From the NCBI GenBank assembly GCA_009829735.1, contig CM020620.1, positions 16,512,354-16,576,353 on the forward strand: DNA of 64,000 nt, written 5' to 3'. Source of the stretch: Pyropia yezoensis (lineage: Eukaryota; Rhodophyta; Bangiophyceae; Bangiales; Bangiaceae). The notes below the pieces were generated by a model that saw only the letters and a program-made list of their open reading frames with translations, was not told the DNA's origin and searched no databases. Of the stretch, positions 1 through 10,528 are shown piece after piece. Made by a program: the position numbers and the translations under genes. The number at the start of each line of letters is the position of its first letter. Position 1 is the first letter of the stretch.

Positions 1-3000
1 CTCGTTGGGCCCATCAGGTGGGAATAGCTTCATGGCCGACGCCCGCCTATGTAGACTCATGCGGTTACGTGCACAGGGGTGGCATCCCCGTACGTGGTCG
101 ACCACGTCGACGGCCATTGCTGGCCAGTAGAAGAACCTTCGCATTGCTGCGAACATACGTGAACCCCCCGGGTGTCCGGCTGTAGGGTTCTCATGTTCTC
201 GTTTCATGACGGCTTGCCGTAAGGACACGGGAACCACGACTTGATGTCGTCCATCGGCGGGTGCCCGCCGGTATATGAGTCCGTCTTCGTTCTCGGAGAA
301 GATGCCGGCCGTACCGGCCAGGAGGTTAGCACGATGACGTCTACAGTCGTCGTCGTTGGCCTGTGCCTCGCGGAAGTCCGCGAGGGTCAATGGGCACGCA
401 AGGTGTGCCATGGTATGGTCAGCCATACCCTGGGTAGCATTACCCACCATGCACACCGGTACTACCGGGATGTCCTCGTCCACCGGGCGGGTATCCCCGC
501 TCGGGGTGTCGAGTCGAGACAACGCGTCTCCGAGGTGGTGGGTTGACCCAGCCTTATACACCGTGCGGTAGTCGTGCTCGGCCATCTTCAGCCTCCATCG
601 GGCTAGCCTCCCATGGCTATCGGAATCCTTGTCACCAAGGTTGAGGAGCCATCGTAGGGGTTCGTGGTCGGACCTCACGATGAACCTGGAGCCCTCCAGG
701 TATGGACGGAGCAGTTGCACTGCCCATATAACTCCGAGGCATTCACGCTCGGTGGCACTATAGTTCCGCTCAGCCGGGTTGAGTGTCCGGCTGAAGTACC
801 CTACCGGACGTAGGTCCGGGATAACGTTATCGGTACCGATCAACGTCTCTCCCTGTAACAGGGTGCATCCCACTTGTGTATCACACGCATCGACATCGAT
901 GACGAAGGTACCCCGTCTATGCGGTAACGCAAGGACGGGTGGGGCTAGTAGGGCTCGCTTCAGCGACTCGAATGCCTCCTCTTCGCTAGGCGAAGAGGGT
1001 TGGAGTACCTTGGGTAAGGTACTGCTCGTAAGAACCGTTAACGGTTTAGCTATCCGAGCGAAGTCCTTGACGAACCGTCGGTATACATTGCACATTCCCA
1101 GGAAGCTCTTGAGCTGCGTCTGGGTGTTAGGGAACCGGGCATCCCGGAGTGCCCGGGTATTGGCTTCGAGTACCCCTAGTTTACCAGGGGTTATCTGGTG
1201 GCCCAGATACTCGACCGTCTGTTGGAAGAAGGCGCACTTCTTCAGACGCAGGGTTACCCCGGCGTTCCTCAAGAGGGTGAGTACCTCGTCAACATGTTGT
1301 ACATGGTCATCCATGTTACGCGAGAAGACGATGACGTCATCGAGGTACACTAGGCAGTTACGCCACTTCACCCCCGACAGTATGATGTCGATAGCCCGCT
1401 GGAATGTAGCGGGGGCGTTGGACAATCCGAAGGGCATCCTTAGGAACTCGTACACTCCACTGTGACAGACGAATGCCGTCTTGGGGATATCCTCGTCCGC
1501 CACCGGGATCTGCCAGTATCCGGCATTGCAGTCGATGGTGGTAAACACCGTAGCCTCCCCCAGGGAGTCGATGCATTCATCCATCCTTGGTAAAGGGTAT
1601 GAGTCCTTCTTGGTAACCAAGTTGAGGCGTCGATAATCGATGCAAAACCGAGGGGTTTGATCCTTCTTCGGCACAATAACGACTGGGGCACCCCATTCCG
1701 ACATCGAAGGTCGGATCACCTTAGCTTCACTCATCCTCTTCACTTCTCCATCAACGATCTCTCGTTGCATAGGTCCCGCTCGGTGCGGTTGTGAGCGGGC
1801 GGGTCGTGCGCCTGGTACCAGGTCTATACGATGTTGGGTTGCCCCAATGGTTCCCAAGGCCCCGCCTGTCCACATAACGTCATGCTTTCTTAGCATCCGT
1901 CGTACCCCTTCGGCTACCGAAGGGGGAAGGTGGTCGAGGTCAGCCTCGGCCAGTGCCTTCAAGGCCTCTTGGTCCTTTGGCGGCAGGTCCGCCGGAGCCG
2001 CCGATGGGTTAGGCTTCCCGTCATCGGGTTGCTGTCGCTCGGTGGTCTCGGCGACCGCCAGTACTTCAAGTGGTTCCACTTGACCTTCCTTATCAGGGGT
2101 AAGGATATCTCCTTCGTAGAGTTCGGCAATCCCGAGGATAGTTCCCTTCGGGAGGGTGACTGCCTTACGGCGATAGTTCGCCATCACTAGGAGGGACGAC
2201 CCTCCTGCTGGGAGGTCTATGAGACCGTTGGCCATGGTCAACCCATGGCGCTTGTACGTCCGTAGGTTGGACTGGACTCTGCAGATGCCTGCGAGGTCGC
2301 AGTTAACCGGGAGGACTGTCTCTGACAACGGCTCAAAGCGAGTTCGCTTGGCCAACCGAAGTGTCTTGGGCTCGACGCTTGCGTACACCTCAGCCACGTT
2401 AACGTGGCTTCCTTGTAGCGTCAGGTCCCTGACGATAGCCGTGTGTCCTCGCTTCGTCCCGTCGGCTTCTTGAAGCTCGACGGTCCTCCGGCCTGGCCGG
2501 ATTGCATCAACGTGAACGTTGATGAAGGTGCACCCCAGTATGCAGGGCACCGATAGCGTTTCACATACCAGGAAGTCAACTTCCGTGGTGAGATCCCCGA
2601 TGGTAACCTGCAGCGACATCGCTGCGGTCGTACGAATGAGTCGACCATTCGCGTCCTTGATGGTGGGTCCCCGAGTCACTCTGACTCGTGGAAGCCACTT
2701 GTCCGGGAGGGTATCCTTCCGGATAAGGTTGGGTCCAGCCCCTGTGTCCAGTACAGGGTAGTACGATCGTGTCGACTGGGGGTCAACCCCCAGTGTGGCT
2801 GATACCTTGAAGTTCTCCAAGGTAAACAACACATGTCCTACACCGATATCCGGTGTAGCTCGGGCATCCTGAACAGGGCCCTTGTCTGGTTCAACGTGAA
2901 GGGGCTTCCCGTCCTCTCCTCCCAACCTCGGAGGTTGGTCATCAATCCCCTGACGCCGTGTCGTCGGGGCCGGAAGATGTACCCGGGGGTTGATGCGGCG

Positions 3001-3099
3001 TCGGCTCAACCGCGCTCTCCGTGGGGCTTTCCCCGCGGTACTCCGGGGTGGCTTGCTTGGGTGACCCCAGCGCCCCCCGGTCATCCTTCCTCTTACTCG
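1..3099 (-). CDS. Pol polyprotein, partial (protease, RT, RNase H, start of integrase)
   Basis: Reading the minus strand with codon first bases divisible by 3, the frame is open from the frameshift site at 3099 to the window edge, more than 1030 codons. In order it shows an aspartic protease motif (LDTGAGPN, near 2750-2720), RT with the FCIDYRRLN block and the YLDD catalytic motif (near 1345), RNase H, and the integrase zinc-binding region at the left edge. It has no start of its own: it lies in the -1 frame relative to gag and is presumably made by ribosomal frameshifting. The short indels that break the same gene in copy B are absent here. Confidence 0.93.
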
Positions 3100-5276
3100 T
3101 TTCCCGCCCTTGGTAGGGTGCTGTCCGCCGGGACATCCGGCTGAGGAGGTGCCCCCTCGACGGCCAGTACTCCACCTGGAGCTGGCTGCCTACCCGGTGC
3201 GGGTCCGGGTGCTCGGGGGGGATACCCCCCGGTGGATGCCTTGCGTTGCGCCGCTGCCCGCCGAGACTCCTCGGGGATGAGTGGGCAGGAAGACACCCAG
3301 TGCTGGGGATCCCCACACAACATACATCCGGACGTGCCGGTCCCCCCTTGAGGTCGCATCGGGGTAGCCCCGTAGCTACGGTTGCCTCCCTCGGGCGCCC
3401 GAGTGCCTGCTCCCTGGTAGGCCTTGGGTCCTTGGGTCAACCGGAACATGGACTCCCCCAACCGGTTGGGTCGGCCCGCAATCTGCGGGGGTGCCTCCGT
3501 GCGCACCGCCCATGTTGGCAAGGGTTGGTGAGGGTTACCCGTCACCGGGGAGTACCCCGTAGTCCGCACATACGGGACGCGCCGTCCCGTTCCTTCGTTG
3601 ACCTGGAACTGGGTTCCAGCCGGGGCGATGTACGCTACCGTACCATGTTCATCAATCACCGGCGTCGCCGGTAGCAACAGGTGGCCCTGTTGGTCGACTA
3701 GAGGGTCACCCTCACCAATAGGGGTATGTTCGGTCGCCACCAGTACTGGTGCGGCCTTACGTTCCACCTTCTCTTGCCTCGGTACCGGGGTAAGACTGGG
3801 CTTGCCTCCCTCACCCTTGGGCTTCGGGGCCAAGGCACACTCCGGGTGTAGAACCCGGTAGGCGTCCCCTAGGGACTTGCACATATGCATCAGTCGACTG
3901 AAGTTCGTCCGTGCCGTGTTGGCGCCCCGTGCGGATATCCGCACGTAGTTGGGTACTCCTGCGAACAGGATGGCTCGTAGCTCCCCTTCTCCGAGGAGCT
4001 TCCCCAGCTCGTAGTCGAGCTCTTGGATCCGGCGTCCAAACATCTCCTCATCCTCCCAGGACTGGGCGGTGGCAGTGCGAAGGGCCCGATAGTGGTCCTC
4101 GCACTTGTCCTCACTGAGGTAGCTGCTCAGCAGCTCCTTCAATATCCCACGGTAATCCATGGGGGTGGCCACGACCCTCATTCCCGGCATCGGGGATGCC
4201 TGGCGAAGAATGCCTCGCACCCGTTCATCAACAAAGAACGGGAGGATCTCCAGGGCCAGCCCCTCGTTAACGAGCGCCTTGTCTGCGGCTGCCTTGAAGC
4301 TGGTCAAGAAGCCGATGACTGCCAACGGGCGTCCGTTCGGACCCCCGAACATAGGGACTCCCTTCATAAGGGTCTGCATAGAGCGGATCGCCCGATGCGA
4401 CGTATTACGCATCGATTCCGATACGGTGGTAGAGCGGTCCTCCAAACGATAACGTTCCGGAGTAAGAACCGACCGGAAGACCTCGTTGACGATCTCCGTG
4501 TCAGCGTCCTGGATATCCAGTCGCTTAGCCAGTTGATGAGCGAACTCATCGGACTCCATCCGCTTCAGTAGGCTCGCAGTTACCTGCGCGGTCATAGCTT
4601 CCACCACTGAAGATGGTACTTCAGGCGTCGGCACCTCGGGAACCCGAGTTGCCGGGCCTCCTTCGTCGTGGGGGTACTGCGAGAGGGTACCCCCTCCCCC
4701 AATAACCGACTCTCCCCCGGCGTACGTATCCGCCGGGTCGTGTCCGCGGAGTCCGCTTCGGGTGCTCCGAGCGTATCGCTCCGTGTGACTCCGTTCCAAC
4801 TCTGCCGACGAGTCGGACCCATACCCCCTTGTGTCCGGGGGTTGTCCAGGAGTAGCAACCCCGGGATTGACCCTGGTGGACTCCGAAAGTAGTCCGGCCG
4901 GTTCGAACCGTACCGGTGTGGGAGGAACACGACGGGGTCCCGTCGTGTACCGTGTTGACATCAACACTGCCATTGCGTCCTCCGTCCGATCTTGACGGGC
5001 GTCGAGCCCGGAAAACCGGGCCTCGATGCGGGCCAATGATGCCATCAGGGAATCCCCTGGTGAAGGAGGCGGCGGAGTGAGGTCGGTCGACGACAGTTGA
5101 GGCGGGCCCCCGTCTCCTGCCGTCCGAGCCGTGCCAAACGTCGATCCGGCACCGGAAAGCATTGGCGTCTCAATGTTATCGATCGGGTTCCCGATCCCGG
5201 TTCCCGTAGTCACCTCCGGAGTCGGCGTCGACGCCGATCCGTCATCTTGAACGTTCCCCGTCTCTTGGGTAGACAT
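3093..5276 (-). CDS. Gag polyprotein of gypsy element (copy A)
   Basis: The ORF starts at the ATG at 5276 (MSTQETGN...) and gives about 727 residues. The N-terminal part is Pro/Ser/Thr-rich. The middle third (roughly residues 230-470) is alpha-helical-looking and matches the capsid-like region of gypsy Gag. Near residue 650 there is one CCHC zinc knuckle (C-x2-C-x4-H-x4-C, GCMLCGDPQHWVSSC), the nucleic-acid-binding motif of nucleocapsid. It ends at TAA 3095-3093, just after the slippery site. The frame is intact, which fits a recent insertion. A GTG two codons upstream was not used as start. Confidence 0.9.
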   Translation of the reverse strand: MSTQETGNVQDDGSASTPTPEVTTGTGIGNPIDNIETPMLSGAGSTFGTARTAGDGGPPQLSSTDLTPPPPSPGDSLMASLARIEARFSGLDARQDRTEDAMAVLMSTRYTTGPRRVPPTPVRFEPAGLLSESTRVNPGVATPGQPPDTRGYGSDSSAELERSHTERYARSTRSGLRGHDPADTYAGGESVIGGGGTLSQYPHDEGGPATRVPEVPTPEVPSSVVEAMTAQVTASLLKRMESDEFAHQLAKRLDIQDADTEIVNEVFRSVLTPERYRLEDRSTTVSESMRNTSHRAIRSMQTLMKGVPMFGGPNGRPLAVIGFLTSFKAAADKALVNEGLALEILPFFVDERVRGILRQASPMPGMRVVATPMDYRGILKELLSSYLSEDKCEDHYRALRTATAQSWEDEEMFGRRIQELDYELGKLLGEGELRAILFAGVPNYVRISARGANTARTNFSRLMHMCKSLGDAYRVLHPECALAPKPKGEGGKPSLTPVPRQEKVERKAAPVLVATEHTPIGEGDPLVDQQGHLLLPATPVIDEHGTVAYIAPAGTQFQVNEGTGRRVPYVRTTGYSPVTGNPHQPLPTWAVRTEAPPQIAGRPNRLGESMFRLTQGPKAYQGAGTRAPEGGNRSYGATPMRPQGGTGTSGCMLCGDPQHWVSSCPLIPEESRRAAAQRKASTGGYPPRAPGPAPGRQPAPGGVLAVEGAPPQPDVPADSTLPRAGNE
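3099..3105 (-). promoter_or_regulatory. Candidate -1 ribosomal frameshift site (GGGAAAC) at gag-pol junction
   Basis: On the minus strand the end of gag reads gcg gga aac gag taa, so a heptamer of the X XXY YYZ type sits 3 nt before the gag stop at 3095-3093. Pol is open in exactly the -1 frame through this point and has no in-frame ATG upstream. GGGAAAC is an established slippery heptamer in retroviruses. The same arrangement occurs in the unrelated-sequence element at 30836-30842. Downstream RNA structure was not computed. Confidence 0.8.
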
Positions 5277-5482
5277 AGTCACAATCAGTCAACCGACGTA
5301 TCAATCACCACGAACAAGAGAGCGAGGGGGTAGATTGGGGAGAGTAACAGTAGATCACAGTCACAGGTAAAAACTCAACACAATCGATCAGGCCGCAACA
5401 CCACGAGTACAAGAGAAGGACCAGATCCCTATCCGTGTGCCAGGGCCGAAGACGGCGTCACCACAAGGGTGACGGAAACCCG

Positions 5483-5500
5483 TCCCCTGCTGCTCCACCA
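5483..5500 (-). other. Primer binding site for minus-strand DNA synthesis
   Basis: One base after the 5' LTR the minus strand reads TGGTGGAGCAGCAGGGGA. It starts with the TGG expected to pair with a tRNA 3' CCA end. An identical 18-mer follows the LTR of the second family at 32876-32893. I could not name the tRNA from sequence alone. Confidence 0.75.
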
Positions 5501-5501
5501 A

Positions 5502-5864
5502 TGTAGCACAATAGGAATCCGTCGCACGTCCACTCTCAGGGAACACTCACCAAGGGGGATCGGCACCAACGTCACCGGGAGGCCAAGGTTGCTGTCCTTG
5601 GAGCGCAAGCCACGGGACCAAGGTGGGAGCCCAAATGGGAGGGGTTTGTTGTTCTACCTTGGCCGGCGGTGGATTCGCCACCGGCCCCCTCGTTATAAAC
5701 CCTCGGAGACACTACTAACTACCCTCCACCCCAAGATGCAAGTCCCTCTGGTCATACGTAACTTATAGATACCGTGACCAGCTCGGACTCTCAAATTGAA
5801 AGTTAAGGATTAGAAGTAGCCCCCCTAATATTAGGGTCACAATACGGACAACCATATTGCTACA
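5502..5864 (-). repeat. 5' LTR of gypsy element copy A (363 bp)
   Basis: The repeat begins TGTAGCA and ends TGCTACA, a perfect 7-bp terminal inverted repeat with the usual TG...CA ends. It is the same length as, and apparently identical to, the inverted copy at 24554-24916. It includes a TATA-like TTTATAAC. LTR identity indicates a young insertion. Confidence 0.95.
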
Positions 5865-5869
5865 GACAG
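5865..5869. repeat. Candidate target-site duplication next to 5' LTR
   Basis: The five bases outside the LTR are gacag, which is ctgtc in the orientation of the element. The five bases outside the 3' LTR of copy B (24917-24921) are also ctgtc. Five-base duplications are typical of Ty3/gypsy integrases. Confidence 0.7.
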
Positions 5870-7104
5870 GGGGCAGCGCCTCTGTCGTACGTGCGCGCGC
5901 GCTCGCGGCACACAGAGGGGGGGGCGCGTGGGGTTGCCAAAGCGGCTGCGGAGAGCAAACGGAAATGATGGGATTCCGGTGGGCGGCGAGCGCCAGGAAC
6001 CGCGTTTGAGGGGGGGTGGCCGTCGGCTACCAGCGGGGATGGCGCGTGGCTGTCACTAAGGACGGCAGCGTGACGTGGCGGAGGGCGTTCCCAATGACCG
6101 CAACACCGCCCCCCACAAGGCTCAGGGGGCGCCCAGGAGTCCTGCGCTTTCCGCGGCTGGGTGTGGGAGACTCTCTGCGACCGGTAGGTCGGCTTCTCAC
6201 ATCAGCGAGGAACGCGCGCGACAAATTCATTGGCCAGGCTGGCGTCAGCCGTCCGCGTCCATCCGTGTTCTCGAGAGAGGGCTCTCCACAGACACTCGAG
6301 AGCTGACGCGTCAGAGGAGGGCGTTCGGTCTGTCATCTCCACCCGTTTAGCGAGCGCGTCGGTCGCCCACCGCGGTGTGCGTCACCGCCTTTACGGCGGG
6401 CTCTCTGCCTTCACTTGAGCGCCTTTCCTTCCACCAAGCCCTTCCTGAAACCGACCCTTCCCACCCCTTCCACAGCGCCCACCCTCTGTAGGCGCCTCCA
6501 GGAACTGAGGCAGGAGGAGCGAACGAAACACCGGGAGATACGAAGCGCACAGGCTCTAGGGCAGTGCATGAGCGCATCGATCACCTCCAACGCGAGCGCG
6601 CGAGCGGGGGGGCGGCGCTAATGCTGTCACTTACAAGGAGAATAAAGGGGAGGGAGAAGGCACGACACGCGCTGCCCCGCACAAACAGCCACCGCCAGAG
6701 TAATGGCAAAAACATCATGGCCGATGAGGTCCATCTTCCTCGAGGGGGCCATCCGTCGGCTGCAAAGGTTCACGTGGACCTGTTTTGTTCTTCTCCTCGC
6801 TCACGCCCCGTGACTCGGCTGTAGTCACCCCTCGCTTCGCGGCGACGCGTGCGGACGGGTAGGTCGAGGCAAACGCCGCAGGCTATCTCCCTCCCGCCCG
6901 CTCCTGGAGCAGCGCGAACGCAACGTCGTGCGATGGGGGCTCCGCCACTCTCAGCGGAGCCCAGCTAGAGCAACGGTGTAAAAAAAGAAGACATCCGCGC
7001 CCGACGCGACTGCAACAGCGAGCGTCAGTGCGGAAGCGACCTGCGGCGGAACCAGCCGCCCCGTCGAGGCGGCCTCGTAGAGTCCACCCCAGCTATCAAG
7101 GTCG
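5870..7104. other. Intergenic, no supportable gene
   Basis: Only short ORFs without recognisable content on either strand. The start is alternating GC-rich simple sequence (5890-5930). No RNA gene or repeat was recognised. Confidence 0.5.
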
Positions 7105-7815
7105 TCAGTAGCCGCGAGCACCGACCCGTATGGGTGGAAGAGCGTCGATCGTGTGCCTCGAGCTCTCCGTTAGTGTAGTAGCTGTCGCTGTGGAGATAGA
7201 CAGCAGCGGGACCGCAGCCGCCGTCGAAGCGTAAAGCGGACACACCCAGCGCGGCGGGGCCGACGGGGAAGTCGCGGGTGTCGGCAGAAGCGTCGCGATC
7301 AGCAGGCGAGATCGGAGGCGGGCAGCCACAGCGGTGCGGTTGGGGACCGACTCAAAAGATTCGCGGGGCGCAGCCGAGACGACCACCGACGAGCGGCTGT
7401 ACGCGACGATGACGATTCGAGGTGGCGGTGACGCCGTCGACGGCCCGGGCTCGGTCGCCACTGCCAATGTAACAAGCTCGCGGTCGGATGCCTTGAGACC
7501 GGTGTCCACCGCATTGAACTTGGAGAGCGCAAACTGAAGCACATCCCGCCATCGTACGGCCAACGTGAACGTGTGTCCCTCAGACGGCAATGTTTTTGCG
7601 CCAGGATCTTGCCGCGCTGCTGCGACAGCCAGCAGCCCTGCCTGAACAGAGGGGGACTCCCCGGTCAATTCGAGGGCCACCTCCCCCTGGTCCAGATGAG
7701 CGCCGAAGTGGAGTCGTCCCAGCGCCGTGCATGACTGAAGCAGGCGCGCATAGTGCTGACGACGAGTCATCGACGTGGACTGCTCCGATTTGACCAACTG
7801 GTGAAGCGCGTTCAT
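7105..7815 (-). CDS. Hypothetical protein, 236 aa
   Basis: An ATG-initiated ORF (MNALHQLVKSEQ...) in DNA of more moderate composition than its surroundings. It contains alternating hydrophobic and polar stretches such as RWRDVLQFALSKF and RIVIVAYSRSS that look like real protein rather than low-complexity shadow, while the last 60 residues are Pro/Ala/Thr-rich. I do not recognise the family. It could be an exon of a larger gene or a chance ORF. Confidence 0.35.
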   Translation of the reverse strand: MNALHQLVKSEQSTSMTRRQHYARLLQSCTALGRLHFGAHLDQGEVALELTGESPSVQAGLLAVAAARQDPGAKTLPSEGHTFTLAVRWRDVLQFALSKFNAVDTGLKASDRELVTLAVATEPGPSTASPPPRIVIVAYSRSSVVVSAAPRESFESVPNRTAVAARLRSRLLIATLLPTPATSPSAPPRWVCPLYASTAAAVPLLSISTATATTLTESSRHTIDALPPIRVGARGY

Positions 7816-8319
7816 GCCAGGAGACAGAAGCGCGACCTCTCCCCCCTTGTGCTCGTTAGGAAATTAAGAGGGAGCGGTAAAAGCTGATGGTCCTCGAAGG
7901 AGAGTCCACGGGTCGGGCTGGCACAGCACCCGCTTGAGGTCTACCGACCCGCCTTCGCTACCCGGTACACTGACTCGCCATTCGTGACCAACGTCATAGT
8001 TGTATCATCTGGTCGGGGCGGAGGGCAGCCGTGGGCTTGCCGTCGGCGTCTCTAGCATGTCTGAGGAAATGTCCGCTCCCACTGCGGTACAAAGCTGAAA
8101 GAGCGCAGAGGGGCCCCTGTCCGCGGGTGCAGTCATGCGAGGGGAGACAACGAGCCAGCGGCTGCCAGGAGCGCCCAAATTGCGTTCTTCGTGGCACAGC
8201 GGATGCGCTCACGGAATGAACCTGGGGTTTGATGGCCATCAGACAGGTGCTGGTCACCAGGTAGTTCGTCACAATCCAAAGGGGGGCATCCGTAGTCGTT
8301 GGCGCTTTTCCTGCCGTCC

Positions 8320-8570
8320 ATCTCGGTACGACCACCGCCACTGCCGCCTCCGCCACCACCACCACCATCGCCGCTGCCATCTCCGCCTCCGTCGTCTCTG
8401 CCGCCGCCAATGGCTCCGCTTCCGCCCGTGTCTCCATAACCTCCTTTATCAACATCGCAACCACCGCCGCCACCGCCGGTGTCGCCGCCACCTCCTCCTT
8501 CAACGACGCCACCACCATCGCCACCGCCGCCGCCACCGACGCCGCCACCCAGTTCGATTTATTGGGAAGA
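8320..8570. repeat. GGN/CCN low-complexity tract
   Basis: Imperfect gccgccacc-type triplets run through this stretch. The minus strand reads as a Gly-rich frame (GGGGGDGGG..., continuing into 62 non-repetitive codons ending at 8133), but a TAA lies just upstream and there is no start, so I do not call a gene. It may be an exon of a Gly-rich protein like the one at 48842. Confidence 0.45.
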
Positions 8571-9107
8571 GGACTGAAACGTTTTTGTCACAGTATCAGG
8601 CGGTGTCCGGCACAGCCTTGTACTCGCCAATGAAAGAGCGTCTGAGCAGACACTGCTAACGTCGCTTCACATGGTCTGTGCATTTTATTGACAAGCACAA
8701 TAGCATTCGATGTGTCTCCGGTTCTTGTTTTGCAGAAGCCATTGGCGCGCCGTCGTTTCGCATGTATGAATTAGATCGATATGATTAAGTGGAGCACATT
8801 CGACAGGCCTCTCCCTTTTTATACCATTTTGCACATAAATGAGTCTTTTTCATCACGTATGTTCGCTGTGACCGGACTATTTCCGGTAAATGCGTATAAA
8901 CGACGTCCCAAATTTGAGAGCATGCAAGCTCAGTCAGTGATCAAATAGACTGTGCTGAAAATCCTCTCTTCTTTTCACGCACAGGCACCGGAGAATAAAC
9001 CAAATGATATAGGAGGCGAACCTCGCGGGCTCGGGGAAAGAAGATCCCACCGAACTCTTCCGCTCTCTCCTCCGCCCCGCCTTCTGTCGAAGGTATGCGT
9101 TGCGGCC

Positions 9108-10528
9108 ATGGTCCACGGCGAGACACACCGTCGGCGCCTCCCCCATCTTCCATCTGTGCGCGCCGCCGCCGCCACCGCCCCTCCGCGGCTGTCACTCGTG
9201 ACGGGCGCCAACCGGGGCCTCGGCCTGGCGGTGGCGACGGCGCTGGCCGACCGCGGCGATGCGGTGCTCGCCTGCACACGACACCCCCCCGTAGTGGGCG
9301 CGCGCGCCGCCTACACTGTAGCCGCTGCCGACGCCGCGGCTGCCGGGAACTACGACGAGAGCGTCGACGGCAGCAGAGACGGCGAGCGCGACGGCGGTGT
9401 GGACGGCGAGTGCGACAGCGGAGATGGGCCGTTCCCCCCGACGGCCCGCGTGCGGGTGCTCGACGTGACCGACAAGTCGAGCGTGGCGGCGCTCCCCGCC
9501 ACTGTCGATGCCGACGCGGCCGCTGGTGGCGGCGGCCTTGATGTGGCCGTCCTCAATGCAGGCGTCTGTCCCGGGAGCGGCAGCGGTGGTGGCGGCAGCA
9601 GCAGCGGCAGCCACGAAGCCGCCGACCTCACTGCGGCGCTCGCCACCAACTTTTATGCCACCCGGTCAGTGGTGGCCGCGCTCTTACCGGCATTGTGTCG
9701 GTCCGCCGACCCGCGGCTGGTGGTGGTGCCGTCTGGAGATGGGGAGCTGGCTTTTCTCGCCACCCCGCTGCGGGTGGCGCTCGATGGCGCCGCCGCGGGC
9801 GCCGAAGCGGCAGCGGCGGCGGCGGTGGCGGCGGCCGCCGCCGCCGCAGCAGCAGACGGGGGAGAAGCGATGTGCGAAGCGCACGCAGGCGGGAGGGGGG
9901 GGGGGGTGCAGAGACGGCAGTGGTGGCGGCAGAGGCGATGCCGGACGCGAGGGCAGTTGCGATGACGGTTGCGGCGGCGGACTTGGCAACCCCCGACGAG
10001 TGGGAGTGCGCTCTGCTGGCGACTATCGAAGCTACCGTGGCGACGGTGACGGCAGGCGCCACCCCACTGTCGGCGCTCGTGCACGGCGAGCAGCCAGCGG
10101 ATGCGCTGTCCAAAGCCGCCCTCAACGCGTACGTGCGCATCCTGGCCGCGCGTGTTAATCACTACGCTCACCGCCACCCCCATGGCGAAGGTGGCGACGG
10201 TGGTGACGATGGCGGTGGCGACGGTGGTGGTGGTGGGGATGGGTGTGCCGGTGGTGGGGATGGGCGTGCCGGTGGTGGGGATGGGCGTGCCGGTGGTGGG
10301 GATGGGCGTGCCGGTGGTGGGGATGGGCGTGGCGATGGCGGCGGTGTCGTCCTGCGTGTCAACGCGGTCTGTCCGGGCGACGCGGCGACGCGCATGGTCG
10401 ATGCTGGTGCCATTGCGTCTGCGCGGGCGCCTGCCGCCGCCGCCGCGGGGCTACTGTGGTTGATGGAGGGGGGGGCGGGCGTGCCGACTGGGGGGTTTTG
10501 GCGTGACCGTGACCGCCTGGCCTGGTGA
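9108..10528 (+). CDS. Short-chain dehydrogenase/reductase (SDR), frame broken at a G12 run
   Basis: From the ATG at 9108 the protein shows the Rossmann NAD(P)-binding motif TGANRGLG near residue 32, a D-V-T segment, NAG near residue 150, a strand-plus-Ser block, the SKAALNAYVRILA helix, VNAVCPG and a terminal GGFWRDRDRLAW. All are in the order of classical SDRs related to carbonyl reductases. Frame 0 ends at 9965 and the rest lies in another frame from about 9900. The switch falls at a run of twelve G at 9895-9906, so a one-base sequencing or replication slip there is the simplest explanation. The Tyr of the YxxxK pair is Asp (DALSK). A Gly/Asp-rich insert is encoded by a minisatellite. The substrate cannot be inferred. 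Confidence 0.82.
10229..10333 (+). repeat. 21-bp minisatellite inside the SDR gene (5 units)
   Basis: Five tandem copies of a 21-bp unit (ggtggtggggatgggcgtgcc) keep the reading frame and encode repeats of GGGDGRA between the cofactor core and the C-terminal segment of the SDR. A multiple of 3 lets copy number change without breaking the protein. Confidence 0.9.

Larger units (their letters stand above)
1..5864 (-). mobile_element. Ty3/gypsy LTR retrotransposon, 5' half (copy A)
   Basis: Read on the minus strand the order is 5' LTR, primer binding site, gag, pol, with the window edge cutting pol inside the integrase region. Order PR-RT-RNaseH-IN and the chromodomain seen in the other copy place it among Ty3/gypsy chromovirus-like elements. 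Gag and pol are both open here, so this copy looks intact as far as it can be read. Positions 1-3124 match 19956-16834 of copy B, differing mainly by single-base indels and a few substitutions crowded near the start of copy B. See the finding that both copies are one element split by a wrongly oriented contig. Confidence 0.95.

Noticed and set aside
779..1465. Plus-strand ORF of 228 codons, repeated at 18492-19178 on the other strand
   Set aside because: Antisense of RT/RNase H; conserved only because the retrotransposon is.
10229..10333. Possible CRISPR-like array
   Set aside because: Head-to-tail 21-bp units without spacers inside a eukaryotic coding frame: a minisatellite.
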